Source: Sesamum alatum (taxonomy: Eukaryota > Streptophyta > Magnoliopsida > Lamiales > Pedaliaceae). Taken from it: a stretch of DNA of 64,000 nt. Position 1 is the first letter of the stretch; each line of letters begins with the position of its first letter. Below the pieces are notes generated by a model. It was not told the origin of the DNA. It made no database searches and was given only the letters and a program-made list of their open reading frames with translations. Shown here one piece after another: positions 32,691-44,952 of the stretch. The stretch spans positions 14,014,645 through 14,078,644 of the forward strand of contig JACGWO010000006.1 of assembly GCA_034509735.1 (NCBI GenBank), written 5' to 3'. A program made the translations under genes and the position numbers.

Positions 32691-33050
32691 CTATTTGGTA
32701 GGTTTATCGGCCAGAGGAGTTTTGTTGTTTGCTAAGTGGGCAGACTGTTCTGTGCCTGTAGTAGAGTTTGGCGACTTTTCAACCTCCACAAGTTTGCGGA
32801 GTCTCTCTTGAAGAACTCGAACTCTGTCTTCAGTTCTCCGGAGCTTTCTCCACCGGTAGGCCAACCAGAGGCCAAACCCTCCGTATACAAGTATATAAGA
32901 ACTCCACACATACGGGTAAGTTTCAGCATGTTCCTTGAGTTTCCGGTACTGCTCTTCTATTTTCCCTCCCCACCCGATGGCGGTAGGCGTGGGTTCCTGC
33001 TGATTATCAGTTGCTCCCAAACTATCTTCTGCTTTTGGCTGGGTTGCCAT
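32691..33050 (-). CDS. Small single-pass membrane protein, function unknown
   Basis: 119 residues from ATG at 33,048-33,050 to TAG at 32,691. I do not recognise a named family. The N-terminal 40 residues are polar (MATQPKAEDSLGAT...). A hydrophobic, aromatic segment follows at about residues 48-67 (VWSSYILVYGGFGLWLAYRW), which is likely a membrane span. A basic, heptad-like helix comes next (RKLRRTEDRVRVLQERLRKL, about 68-87), then a polar tail. This resembles the general plan of small organelle or ER membrane proteins, but location is a guess. The start was chosen because a 3' splice site (ATATCAG/CGAG) lies just upstream at 33,070, so in-frame codons further 5' are intronic. An uninterrupted frame and clean splice signals in repeat-rich DNA argue for a real gene. 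Confidence 0.75.
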   Translation of the reverse strand: MATQPKAEDSLGATDNQQEPTPTAIGWGGKIEEQYRKLKEHAETYPYVWSSYILVYGGFGLWLAYRWRKLRRTEDRVRVLQERLRKLVEVEKSPNSTTGTEQSAHLANNKTPLADKPTK

Positions 33051-33069
33051 CTTTTTTCTCAGTCTCTCG

Positions 33070-34661
33070 CTGATATAACATAACAACATATTTCTTATCA
33101 ATTTGCTGCACACTAAGATAGAGATTTTCAGGTCATTGTAGCAGTAACAAAACTTTGTCTTTCCCTGGACGCTAAACAATATTATTCACTTACACTAAAC
33201 TAAAGATAATAGAATTACAATGGGTATGCATCTCCAATATGCAGTTGATCTTCACATGGAATAGGGCATCACTGGCTCCTTGCAGAAGCTTTTCAGAACC
33301 AAATTTTAAATTCTTTTGGCTATATATCTCAAGACAGAATATTGGTTCTAGATAACACATTGAACCCATTAGCTACAACAGGAAATCCTGAATCACGTGA
33401 ATGAGTGTATCTAATTAGATACTATGTTTATATATGGATCCTTACGTTGCTCCGCTCCTTTTAGGATCAGTAATAGGCATAAAGGAACCTGCTTTTCCAC
33501 ATCTCTCGTTATTTTTGGGACCCTATCCACCTCTTTGAACTTCTATAGAATCGAGAAATAAAATAGGTTTGATTGGCCATCTTTTTTAAATATGCATGAG
33601 GCGTTCATGGATATTCAAATTGAAGCAGTTGGATGTCCAACTCTGGCCTATATGACCGTTGAAATAGAAGTACTCCACCTTTGTCATATTTTCCAGACAT
33701 CACACTAGATAGATATCATATTTAGCATGCACTTTAAGATGCCTTGGTGGTGAAATTATACACATGCGAGACTCAAAATCTCGTGCTATAGAGAAAAGAG
33801 GAGTTCTCGTTGGCTTACACATGCTAGAATCATGAATCACAGAATTAAACCTCATTTACATGAAAACATATGCAAAATACCCGTTCATTCATCACAGTGA
33901 ACACTATTGAGCAACCTGATATTCACTGATATTCTAAAGACAAATCTACTATAGATGAAGTCATTAAAAGAGAAACTAAAGGGAAGGATTGTTAAAAACT
34001 AGTGTGTTGCCCATATAATTGCAGCTCCCCATTTACTTTGGGACCCTCCACTTCAAATACAAACATAGGATTTTCTACGAGCATAAGAAACCAACACATT
34101 GTTTCTTCAATCCCCTTTTTCTCTTTTCACTCCATTAACTGAGTCAAATGATGTAATTAGTCCTATGTCATCGTCCAAAATAATATCAATCATGAACAAA
34201 CAAAAATCTATATTTTCGTACTTGGTTCATCTATTTCATGACAGGAACACACTTTAACTTTATGCATCTCTGCAACCCATAATTTCCGGTATAAGCATGT
34301 CAGAATGCTGGTGCCAGGAATCAAGACGTAGACATCTCGACAAGGGATTTGATTTCGGAAGTTAGGCCAACATATTACACCACCCAATCCATGAACCTGT
34401 ATAACATGAACAATGCAATGGAAGAATTAAGGTAATCCTGAATACACTTAGCACCAATGAGATCTCATCCCCTGCAATCATCATGCCCTATACATGTAAA
34501 AATCTACCAATGGAAAATTGGAGGTGCGGGCCGCAGGTACAAATCCGCATTTCTTGTGTGATTTTCAACTATTAATGCTATATCTCATACACACATATAC
34601 AAACACATACATATATATATATATATATAGTTGTATATTCAGAGAGGGAGAGAGTGGGTAC
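33070..34661 (-). other. Intron in the 5' UTR of the small membrane-protein gene
   Basis: The predicted donor is CAG/GTACCC at 34,662/34,661 and the predicted acceptor is ATATCAG at 33,072-33,070. This gives a 1.59-kb intron before the coding exon. It holds a plastid trnL-like relic at 33,741-33,816 and otherwise no recognisable feature. The boundaries are from sequence only; a spliced transcript would confirm them. Confidence 0.6.
33741..33816 (+). pseudogene. trnL-CAA: Plastid-type tRNA-Leu(CAA) relic
   Basis: GCCTTGGTGGTGAAAT at the 5' end, then the anticodon stem-loop GCGAGACTCAAAATCTCGTGC with CAA in the loop, followed by a decayed variable arm, T arm and acceptor end. This is the plastid trnL-CAA sequence type, different from nuclear tRNA-Leu. 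The D arm and 3' acceptor strand no longer pair well, so it should not make a tRNA. It lies in the intron, antisense to the host gene. Confidence 0.72.
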
Positions 34662-34850
34662 CTGGATAATTTGTTTTTGTAGTAGAGAAAATTGTTAAAC
34701 CCTAAAAATTTGGGATTTGGATTTTGGGGTTTTGGGGTCGTCTCTTCGAATACGGAGATCGGTTTCTTCAATCTGAGCCGGGGCCAGTCTGCTTAATGTT
34801 AGACCCGGTTCACTGGGGATTTGTTGGAGTTTGGTGGCCGGCCGGTGATA
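34662..34850 (-). other. Non-coding first exon of the small membrane-protein gene
   Basis: Predicted 5'-UTR exon between a start site about 30 bp past the TATA box and the donor at 34,662/34,661. No ATG occurs in it, so translation should begin in exon 2. A TTG-initiated frame here (34,771 leftward) is not taken as coding. Confidence 0.5.
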
Positions 34851-34872
34851 TCTATACGTCCACGGTCTATCT

Positions 34873-34882
34873 ATATTTTATA
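34873..34882 (-). promoter_or_regulatory. TATA box of the small membrane-protein gene
   Basis: TATAAAATAT on the minus strand lies about 30 bp before the inferred start of exon 1. It is the only good TATA element upstream of the donor site. Confidence 0.55.
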
Positions 34883-35035
34883 CCAGCAACGGAAATCAGC
34901 TAGATCTATATACATAATTTAAATTTTCATTTTATTTATTTTATTTAAATAACATAAATAATTGATTAAAATTGACAAAATAAATTGTCATTAAAACTAT
35001 ATTTACAAGGCTATATTGGGTTGGATATACTAGTT

Positions 35036-35465
35036 TGATGTGGACAAAAATGGAAGTCAACATAAGTTACAAAATTGATATAAAGGTTACCATCACCAAT
35101 GACATTATTGGAGGCATGAATCAAAAAGAGCCCTTTATGAGAGGAAATGATCATGGAGGCCATTGATGAGGACTCGGGGGAATTACGTCACCGCCCTCAA
35201 GCAATCTGCCATATATAACTCAATACAAAGGAACCATGACAAGATCATAAATAGAAATCACTTGTCTTATATAGATCGTTAGTAATAAACTCCTTTGCAT
35301 TCACCTCATTGGAGGAGGTCGAATCCTTACTAAAAATATGTATAAGCATTACTTTTGAACTAGATTGTGCGTTGCAAGATATCGAGGAATGTATTACATT
35401 CCAAATACCGAATAGAATTACTTGATATTTTTGTTGATTGTGTTTAATAATTTTGAGCAACATCA
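35036..35465 (+). repeat. Possible Ty3/gypsy LTR (about 0.43 kb)
   Basis: The right edge is inferred from ...GAGCAACATCA followed by ACTTGGCACTATTTGTGG. This looks like a decayed form of the TGGCGCC-type primer site used by plant gypsy elements of the Tat group. A TATATAA box lies near 35,209, and a gag-like start follows at 35,508. The left edge is a guess and no second LTR is visible. Confidence 0.4.
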
Positions 35466-35507
35466 ACTTGGCACTATTTGTGGAAAATTACAATCCCAGT
35501 ATTGAGA

Positions 35508-35711
35508 ATGCAAACACGATCTAGAGCAAGGGATGTTGGGGTGAATGAAGAAGCGGGACAAGGAGAACAACATTGTGAAGGAGGATTCGCTCCGCTGGAG
35601 AATTTGCACTCGAATTCAACCCAAGAGGTGTTGGAGGAGAATCCACCCCAAGAGGAGTTGGAGACGAATCCACCCCAAAGGGAGTTGGAGGAGAATCCAC
35701 CTAGAAACTGA
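35508..35711 (+). pseudogene. Possible gypsy GAG start running into minisatellite
   Basis: From ATG at 35,508 the frame reads MQTRSRARDVGVNEEAGQGE, a typical opening of plant gypsy GAG proteins. It then enters a 9-residue repeat (LEENPPQEE type) and stops at 35,709. Nothing of the capsid domain remains, so this is a start fragment only. Confidence 0.4.
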
Positions 35712-36245
35712 GAAGGCAGGAGTTGAGGCTAATTCACCCCAAGAGGAGTTGGAGGATAATCAACCTAGAAGCAGAGACAAAGGAAGGAGTTGGAGGCTAA
35801 TTCACCCCGAGAGGAGTTGGAGGATGATCAACCCAGAAGCAGAGACAATAAAAGAAGTTGGAGGCTAATCCACCCCAAGAGGAGTTGGAGGAGAATCTAT
35901 CCAGAAGCGGAGACAAATGAAGGAGTTGGAGGAGAATCCACCCAGAAGCGGAGACGAAGGAAGAAGTTGGAGGCAAATCCACCTAAGAGAAGTTGGAGGA
36001 GAACCCACCCCAGAAGCAAAGACAAAGGCAGGAATTAGGGGCGAATCAACCATAAGATGAGTTGGAGGAGAATCCACCTTAGAAGCGGAGACAAAGGCAG
36101 GAGTTGGTAGCGAATCCACCGTATGAGGATTTGGAGATGAATCCACCCCAAGAAGAGTTGGAGAAGAATCAACGCCAAGAGAAGTTGGAGGAGAATCCAC
36201 CCCAGAAGTAGAGACAAAGGAATAAATTGGAGGCGGATCCACCCT
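35620..36245. repeat. Degenerate minisatellite (27- and 39-bp units)
   Basis: Tandem units of the type GTTGGAGGAGAATCCACCCC alternate with a longer form that adds AGAAGCGGAGACAAAGGA. There are about twenty units in all. The 27-bp unit keeps reading frame (nine codons), but the longer unit and later changes break it. Long ORFs on the minus strand across this array are repeat by-products. Confidence 0.85.
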
Positions 36246-36253
36246 AAAAGGAG

Positions 36254-36712
36254 TAAAAGTGTGGATCGGCCCAGGAGACATGTGCAGAAGCGTGGAAAAC
36301 CGTAAATCAATGCGATAAAGCATAATAAAAATATACATAGACTGTAGATCAAAGGGTATTCCCTTAATTCTCCCAGGCATTTGGTGTAGTTCATGTAATA
36401 TAAAAACAAAAATATACATGAAAGGCAATAGAATCAAGATCACAAGAAACGTAAAGAGAAGTTTACCGTAGACGTTTTCTTGATTCGCTACGCACATTGT
36501 TCCAAAATTTCTAGTACTCAATGTGGAGCACCTCTAAAGCTATCCCACGAGTCACCAGAATCTCACATCCCTCGTGCTAGCAAGCGAACGCTCTAGAGAA
36601 AAGGGATTGCCAATACAACGTTATCGAATTAACGAGATTGACAATCTTGTTCTTCCTTGTTCGAAACAAGAAGAACTTGGAGAGTTCTTTGAGAGAGAGG
36701 GAGAGAAAACAT

Positions 36713-36743
<31 letters not shown>

Positions 36744-36765
36744 GAGAGAAGAAAGAGGCGCCAAC
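36254..36765 (-). repeat. LTR fragment (R-U5 end), minus orientation
   Basis: Starts near TAAAAGTGTGGATCGGCCC, matching the PBS-side end of the RE1/RE2 LTRs (GGATCGGCCCAGG). It includes the GGTATTCCCTT and TTTGGTGTAG landmarks and then runs into a GA-rich tract (36,690-36,745). At about 36,765 it meets LTR sequence of the opposite orientation. Confidence 0.75.
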
Positions 36766-38183
36766 TACAGTCGAGTCTCCTATGCGCTCTGAGACGGTTT
36801 AAGCTCTTTAAGTCTGTGGCCACAGTGATTGGTCGAGTATGGAATAGTTTCCTACATCGATAAATAAAGCAAACGTGTATCGAGTTATTGAGCATAGTTG
36901 TCTAGTCCAGGATGGGAACCGACGCCCAATTCCATGCCCTAGACTTAGATCGAGAAACGGATGATGGAAGGACCCTACTCGTATGGAATTCAGGAGCCTA
37001 ATGTTCACGCCAACATTCACCTAGTCTCTGGTGTCATGGACCGTTGCTAGACGGTCACCCATGGTGACAGGTGTTTTTCCAATTAATGGTTAATTGGAAA
37101 ATAGTTAATTAAATTGAATTTAATTGACCAATTGTGTTGGACATAAGCCCAAGTCTAGCTGAGGGTGAACCTAATGAGTCACACACAAATCACTTTGGAT
37201 TTGGCGGAATTAATTTGGAATTAATTCTAGAAGAAGCAAATAAATTTAATTGGATTAAATTTATTCAAGAGAAAAAATAAATGATTGGATTATTTATTGG
37301 AAAATCCATTTGATGGATGGTCCAAGATTAATTAATTGGACTAGTTAATTATGAACTAAAAATCTTTAGATTAATTGGATTAATTTATCGGGTTTTGGCT
37401 AGAATAATTGATTGGATCAATTATTTTTAATTTGGCTTATGTTTATTTAACTGGATTAAATAAACTATTGGGCTTCAATTAGATTGAGATTAACCAGATT
37501 AATTAATGCCCAATGATTCTTGTTGGGATTTAAATTTAATTAGATTAAATAAAATTCCAAAAGCATGGAATTCAAGTCCACATCTTATACAAGTTGGAGC
37601 AAGTTGTAGGAGAATTTGGAGCTTTCTCCAAGTGTGTATAGACCACGTGGAGTGCATTTGGGGTGGTTCTCCATGTGCCATCATGGGTGATACTTGTGCT
37701 ATAATAGTGAATAGGTGGAAGTTAGCCTTGGAGGTTAATTGATGGAGGTTGAATTTTGAATTCAAATTCCTACTTACACATAAAAATACACTACACAAAA
37801 ATACATACACTTGCTTCATAATTTGCTAGAGATTTTAGCCAAATACACCTCTGAAAATTCACTGTAAGTGTTCATTTATTTTGAAAAGAAAAGAACTTAA
37901 AACATTCTAAAGATCACTAATTGATAATGTTACTTTGGAATTATTTTCTTCTTCTCTTCACTATATTATATCTAGAAATAAAATATAGTTTGAATCCTTT
38001 GTGTGGTGTTGACAATACTTAGAGGAATTCTACATTGAATTCTCAAGTGAATGGAACAAGGAAACATAAAGGGAACAAAACTAGAACCGGTTCTACGTAT
38101 AACATACATAAGGTTGGTTTCCATTTACATTACATGTACCTTTTTTGTTCATTTCTTTGAGCCACATGTCCAACATCTTCTTA
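36766..38183 (+). repeat. LTR fragment, plus orientation
   Basis: Begins about 690 bp inside U3 (GTCGAGTCTCCTATGCGC, inverse of 11,905-11,935) and carries the hairpin block at about 37,035-37,065. It ends about 180 bp before the LTR end, at TGTCCAACATCTTCTT. Both ends are truncated, so it is a deletion remnant fused head-to-head with the previous fragment. Confidence 0.78.
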
Positions 38184-38211
38184 TGACTAGAACTCCTAGG
38201 CTACAATAGTG

Positions 38212-39387
38212 CACTAACTAGTCCTTAGACTTGAGGTTCGACAGTAACCTTGTGCATAGGACGGCAATGACTTGATCATGTCCAATGTGGTCTCAGGTTT
38301 CATCCGGGATCGGTCATGTTTCAGACATAGTTGAAGCATGCATGGAGGTTGGTGAGTTCCAAGATAGGATCTACTACTTATCATGTATGATAATGAACTT
38401 CCTGTGTCTCTACATTATGCATTCCTCGAAACCCATAGCCATGGTTGTTGATCAAATAGGAGAAAGGGTTTTTCCTATATTGATAAATTGGAAGCATAAC
38501 TTGAAGAGTTGATAAATAAACATCAAAGTCGATAATAAAAACCGGTAACTAATTCCATGCCCTAGACTTTGATCAGGAGGTTAGTAGCGGAGGGACCGTA
38601 TTTGCATGGTACGCATAGCTCACAGGTTCACACAATAATTCACCTATTCTCTAGTGCCATGGACCATTGCTAAATGGCCACCCATAGTGACGGGTACCCT
38701 CCAATTAAGGAGTTAATTGAGGGGATTAATTATGATAAGAACTAATTGATCTAATGCAAGTAAGTTGCTAATTAAATTGTATATGTGATACAAGCCCAAG
38801 TCTAGCTGAGTAGTGAACCTAAAGGGTCACAAATAAATTCATGATGGAATTATAAGAATTCATTTATAGAATTAATTATGGAGAATAAATCAATTAATTT
38901 AAGGAGTTAAATTAATTGATTGAAATAATTTATGAAATCAATTCATGGAAATGTTAAATAATATGATTATTTAATTTGGAGTCTAAATTCACAAACATTA
39001 ATTTGATTAAGTAAGACTTGTGATAAATTAATTGAGATTAATCTATTTGAGCTTGAAAATCAATTAATTAGATTAATTGATTTGGGCTTATATTTAAGTA
39101 AAGAATTAAATATCAAGGGCTAAATGATTAGTTGGGAATTAAATAAAATTGGACTTAGTCCAATTGAGAATTAAGATAAAGCCCAAGACCTTAGCCCAAG
39201 TCCACAAGACAAGATTCGTTGAACATAGATATGACTTGTTTTCATCTTTAGATGAATAAGAAAATATGAGTCATGCTAAAGTTTGTCTATAAAGAAGACA
39301 AGTGTAAAACGAGAAAAGATGAGTCATGCTAGAACTTGTCTATGAAGAATACAAGTGTTATCTAAGACCAAGACAAAAGGCCTTGTC
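38212..39387 (+). repeat. LTR fragment, plus orientation (first half)
   Basis: Matches LTR U3 from ACTAGTCCTTAGACTTGAGG onwards, with the hairpin block at about 38,653-38,686. Solo LTR-4 interrupts it at 39,388 and it resumes at 45,816. A direct duplication of about 53 bp (39,260-39,312 and 39,313-39,365, containing GAGTCATGCTA) lies near its right edge. Confidence 0.75.
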
Positions 39388-39952
39388 TGAAAGCCTAGGG
39401 AAGGCGTGTGGATCGTCCGGGGAGGAGTACGAATGCAAAAGCGAGATATAAAATAAATTGTGAATTTAAAACATGCTCATACATAAATGTAAACAACAAA
39501 TTCAAGGGGTGTTCCCTTGAATCTCCCGGGCATTCGGTGTATCTCATGACTAAATAAAACATGCAAATCATGGAGGCCATAGGGTGTAAAAATCGAAGAC
39601 TCCAAACAAAAGAACCTACCCAATTGTAGTTTTGTCTTCAAACCGCTACTCATGTTGTTCCCCGTTTTGCACCAATATCTCAAACGAGAGACCCTTCAAA
39701 TTGTACACGCAATCCGCCCACATATCTTGATCCTCGTGCTAGCGAAAAACCAAGTGTATGTATTTAGGAGGACGGATCGACCGAACGTTTTGAATTAACG
39801 TGATCAATCCTCCTTAAGGTTCACTTGTATGAAACAAAGAACCAAAGTCTTTTCTTGGGAAAGGGGTGGTGGACGAGTGGAGAGAGAGTGTCGAGTAGTG
39901 TGTGTGTGTGTTTCTTGATCATCATCTTCTTTATAAAGTCTTGACCTAGGAG

Positions 39953-39960
39953 TATTTATA
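39953..39960 (-). promoter_or_regulatory. TATA box in solo LTR-4
   Basis: TATAAATA in element orientation is followed by CT-rich sequence, at the same place as the box in RE6. Confidence 0.6.
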
Positions 39961-40501
39961 GAAGAGGAATCTTATTCCTCTTCAAACTCCAACTTTAGAA
40001 GCTTGGTTTGACTAGGATTTTGACCTAGTCAAAGTCCTAGTCAAACTAAGCTTAGATTAGTCAAATTAATCTATGTCATTGATCTCTCCTCTTTAATCTC
40101 ATCCATCCATTTAATTATTGAATATTTAAATCCTATTTAAATAATCCATGGGGCTTTTAAATAAATAAAATAAATAATAATACTTATTTTAAGCCCACTT
40201 AATTTATGCCAATACATCTAATTTATTTACTAGTTAATTCCTCTTAATCCAATTAACGGAATCAACATCCCAAGAAAGAAAAGGGAACCGATTAAATCTA
40301 ATTTAAATCGTTCACCCTCTCTAAATTAATTCCAAATTAAATATTTTTGATGCGTGCGGATTGTGTGTGACTCTTTAGGTTCACCCTCAGCTGACTCTTT
40401 TATGACAGGAATTCTTCCGTCACCATGGGTGGTCGTCCAGCAACGGTCCATGGCACTAGAAACTAGGTGAATGTTTATGGTGTGAACATTTAGGTTCTTT
40501 A

Positions 40502-43500
40502 TGATGGACAAACGGATCCGCCGGGGAGCGCGAGCGGAAGCGAGAAAGCGAAGAAAAGTGCGTAAATTTAAATCAAATTTAAATAAACGAATCCCAAGGG
40601 GTGTACCCTTGGGTGCTCACCCGGGCGTTCGATGTAAGATGTGTAAATATTAGAAACATATATTTGAAGGACAAGCGGATCCGCCCGGGAGCACGAGCGG
40701 AAGCGAGAAAGCGAGAAAAGTGCGTAAATTTAAATCTAATTTAAATAAACGAATCCCAAGGGGTGTACCCTTGGGTGCTCAACCGGGCGTTCGATGTAGG
40801 ATGTATAAATATTAGAAATATATATTTAAACACATAGGGCATAGATGTATAGTAAATCAATCAAAGCGTAGTAAAACCATTACCTTTGATTGTTTAGCGT
40901 ATGCTCCCGGCTACTAGCGTTGTTCCTTCTCCAGAATGCTCACGAAATCCAAACGTATGGATTCTCCAAAGGTGATCTACACCACACCGGAAGAAACACA
41001 CGTTCTTCTTGCTAGAAAAGAACGGGTTTAAGAAGGAATCGGTTTAAGAGAAGAACACTATGAATTAGTGCTCTCTTAAACTTACTTTGTTCTTCTTCTT
41101 GATTCAAAATCAAGTGAAGAACACAAGTGTGAGAGAGGGAGAGAGGCCGAGAGTTGAGAGAGAGGAGAGGGATTTTTGTCTTCTCTTTTTCCTAGATAAA
41201 GATGAATAATGAATCACTTATGCTTGGTGTTATATATTCTAATATATATACATAATTAATGTGATTATTGGAATGTGTCTAGGTTCATCCAAGGATGTCT
41301 AGATTCATTCCAATCAATCACCATCAATTCTTCAATCAAGCCTACCAAAATTTATGGTATGATCAAATCATACCAAAAGGGAAGAGCTTGATTGGAGTTG
41401 ATTTGTCTCTTTCCAAAAGAGATAAGTCAACATACCACCTAGCATGAAACATGGCTGATTTTGCTTCCTCCAAGGGAGCATGTCGGCCATGTTTAATTAA
41501 GGGAAGATGTCCAACTTCTTCCTATTCCAAAATAGGAATTATTTTTCCTCTCGGGTATAATTTAACGGACCGGGTTTTATCGTAATCCAATTACGACGAA
41601 TCCAACATTAAATCCAATTTAATTTCCATTTAAATTATTCCCGTTGATCTTTTAATCCAATCAAAAGATCCAACGTCTCAACTTTCCATATTTAATCGAA
41701 AATCCAATTTACCGATTAAATGAAAGCCCGATACAATATCGGCCCGTCCATCCAATGGACTTTCCCTTAAGTAATCAAATTACTTATTTTATCCTTCGAG
41801 ATTGACTCCAAGTCGATCTCTCAACCTCCTCGGTGATTTGTGTGTGACCCTTTAGGTTCACCCTCAGCTAGACTTGGGCTCGTGTCCCACAAAGGCCTGT
41901 TATCATGGGTGGTCGTCTAGCAACGGTCCATGGAACTAGAGACTAAGTGAATTGGCGTGAACATTTAGGCGCTGATTCCGTACAGGCACGATCCTTCCGT
42001 CTACCGTCTCCCGGCCTTAGTCTAGGGTATGGAATTGGGCGTCGGTTCCCATCCTTGACTAGGCGTCTATGCTTAATACTCGAGACTACGTATGCTTCAT
42101 TGCGTCGACATAGGGAACCATTCCCTGTTCGACCAACCACTGTGGCCACAACTTCATACAGCATGAACGTATCTCCGAGCGCATAGGAGATACCTCTGTC
42201 ACATACTGACAGGGGATGGATCCCCTTCTTGGAATCCACCGTCCTCACTACACATTCCGACTGCACTGGACAAGGCTTATGATAATCATCTTATAGAATG
42301 ATTACCTCTCGCCAGATCCAAGATACAACCATCATGTGCACGCGACTGCCATGATCCCTCAAGTCTGAGGATTACTCCCGTACTATCAGAACCGGGAAAA
42401 ACCAATCATACCGACCAAGCCTCCAAGGCTTCCATATGATGATCCCCGCGAGTGAGTCCAGTCGGCTCGACCCCAGTCGACCGACCCATCAAGATCGTGT
42501 AGGCATCCCACGCCTGTCGCCGATGAAACACGGCACTCATCTAATGAACACGACTCTTGACGCAAGTCTCAATAGGACTCTCGATGCCCTGTCTCGAGGT
42601 CCTCGACTTGGAACGTTTCAGACCCAACTCTTAATCAGTTGGTTTCATGATCACCATCCAATGTGTGGCCCAACTGCACGAGTTGTTATCCATGGTCTGT
42701 GGGCTTTGTTGCGATATAAGTTAAACACCGTTTTAACAAATGTAAGATGAGCGCAACAAAGAAGGTACCATTGGTGATGAACACTCAACTTATTCATCAC
42801 ATAATAATATTACATTTAGATCAAGTTGTCAGATAGGTTACAAATCGCCAAACCTATTGGCTTTCTGATCACCTATTCTAACAATATTTAAACACATAGG
42901 GCATAGATATATGCAATAAATCAATCAAAGCGTAAGGAGACCGTTACCTTCGATTGTTTAGCGTATGATCCCGGCTACTTGCGTTGTTCCTTCTCCGGAA
43001 TGCTCATGAAATCCAAACGTATGGATTCTCCAAAGGTGATCCACACCACACCGGAAGAAACACACGTTCTTCTTGCTAGAAAAGAACGGGTTTAAGAAGG
43101 AATCGATTTAAGAGAAGAACACTATGAATTAGTGCTCTCTTAAACTTACTTTGTTCTTCTTCTTGATTCAAAATCAAGTGAAGAACACAAGTGTGATAGA
43201 GGGAGAGAGGGCCGAGAGTTCAGAGAGAGGAGAGGGATTTTGTCTTCTCTTTTTCCTAGAAAAAGATGAATAATGAATCACTTATGCTTGGTGTTGTATA
43301 TTCTAATATATATACATAATTAATGTGATTATTGGAATGTGTCTAGGTTCATCGAAGGATGTCTAGATTCATTCCAATCAATCACCATCAATTCTTCAAT
43401 CAAGCATACCAAAATTTATGGTATGATCAAATCATACCAAAAGGGAAGAGCTTGATTGGAGTTGATTTGTCTCTTTCCAAAAGAGATAAGTCAACATACC

Positions 43501-44952
43501 ATCTAGAATGAAACATGGCTGATTTTGCTTCCTCCAAGGGAGCATGTCGGCCATGTTTAATTAAGGGAAGATGTCCAACTTCTTCCTATTCCAAAATAGG
43601 AATTATTTCTCCTCTCGGGTATAATTTAACGGACCGGATTTTATCGTAATCCAATTACGACGAATCCAACATTAAAACCAATTTAATTTCCATTTAAATT
43701 ATTCCCGTTGATCTTTTAATCCAATCAAAAGATCCAACGTCTCAACATCTCAACTCTCCATATTTAATCGAAAATCCAATTTACCGATTAAATGAAAGCC
43801 TGATACAATATCGGCCCGTCCATCCAATGGACTTTCCCTTAAGTAATCTAATTACTTATTTATCCTTCGAGATTGACTCCAAGTCGATCTCTCAACCTCC
43901 TCGGTGATTTGTGTGTGACCCTTTAGGTTCACCCTCAGCTAGACTTGGGCCCGTGTCCCACAAGGGCCCGTTACCATGGGTGGCCGTCTAGCAATGGTCT
44001 ATGGCACTAGAGACTAGGTGAATTGGCGTGAACATTTAGGCGCCGATTCCGTACGGGTTGATCCTTCCATCTACCGTCTCCCGGCATAGTCTAGGGTATG
44101 GAATTGGGCATCGGTTCCCATCCTTGAGTAGGCATCTATGCTTAATACTCGAGACCACATATGCTTCATTGCGTCGACACAGGAAACCATTCCCTATTCA
44201 ACCAACCACTGTGGCCACAGCTTCAAACAGCATGAACGTGTCTCCGAGTGCATAGGAGATACCTCTGTCACATACTGATAGGGGACGGATCCTCTTCTTG
44301 GAATCTACCGTCCTCGCTACACATTCCGACTGCACTGGACAAGGCTTATGATAATCATCTTACAGAATGATTACCTCTCGCCAGATCCAAGATACAGCCG
44401 TCATGTGCACGCGTCTGCGATGATCCCTCAAGTCTGAGGATTACTCCCGTACTATCGGAACCGGGGAAAACCAATCATACCGACCAAGCCTCCAAGGCTT
44501 CGATATGATGATCCCCGCGAGTGAGTCCAGTCAGCTCGACCCCAATCGACCAACCCATCAAGATCGTGTAGGCGTTCCACGCCTGTCGCCGATGAAACAC
44601 GGCACTCATCCAATGAACACGACTCTTGACGCAAGTCTCAATAGGACTCTCGATGCCCTGTCTCGAGGTCCTCGACATGCAACGTTTCAGACCCAACTCT
44701 TAATCAGCTGGTTTCATGACCACCATCCAATGCGTGGCCCAACTGCACGAGTTGTTATCCATGGTATGTGAGATTTGTTGCGATATAAGTTAAACACCGT
44801 TTTAACAAATGTGAAATGAGCGCCAACAAAGTAAGCACTAGAAGTGATAAATACTCATTTTATTCATCACATAATAATATTACATTTACATCGAGATGTA
44901 TAATAGGTTAAAATCGCCAAACTTATTGGCTTTCTGGTCACCTATTCTAACA
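40502..44952 (-). repeat. Solo LTR-3 (2.23 kb without nested insert), inside solo LTR-4
   Basis: Starts TGATGGACAAACGG (family TGAAGGACAAGCGG) and ends CCTATTCTAACA. It is flanked by a perfect 5-bp duplication CTTTA (40,497-40,501 and 44,953-44,957). It is split after its first 163 bp by solo LTR-2. Without that insert its length (2,227 bp) matches RE4's LTR. Confidence 0.96.
40665..42883 (-). repeat. Solo LTR-2 (2.22 kb), inside solo LTR-3
   Basis: A complete LTR from TGAAGGACAAGCGG to CCTATTCTAACA with a perfect 5-bp duplication ATATT (40,660-40,664 and 42,884-42,888). By eye it is very similar to its host LTR. It is the youngest of the three nested events. Hairpin block at about 41,904-41,934. 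Confidence 0.97.

Noticed and set aside
33051..33179. 43-codon N-terminal extension of the membrane protein
   Set aside because: Crosses a good 3' splice site and has intron-like composition; the ATG at 33,050 is preferred.
33440..33570. Stretch around GGGACCCTATCCACCTC that looks organelle-like
   Set aside because: I could not match it to any plastid or mitochondrial gene from memory, so no call is made.
35865..36521. 218-codon minus-strand ORF
   Set aside because: Reads through the minisatellite and an LTR fragment; no domain.
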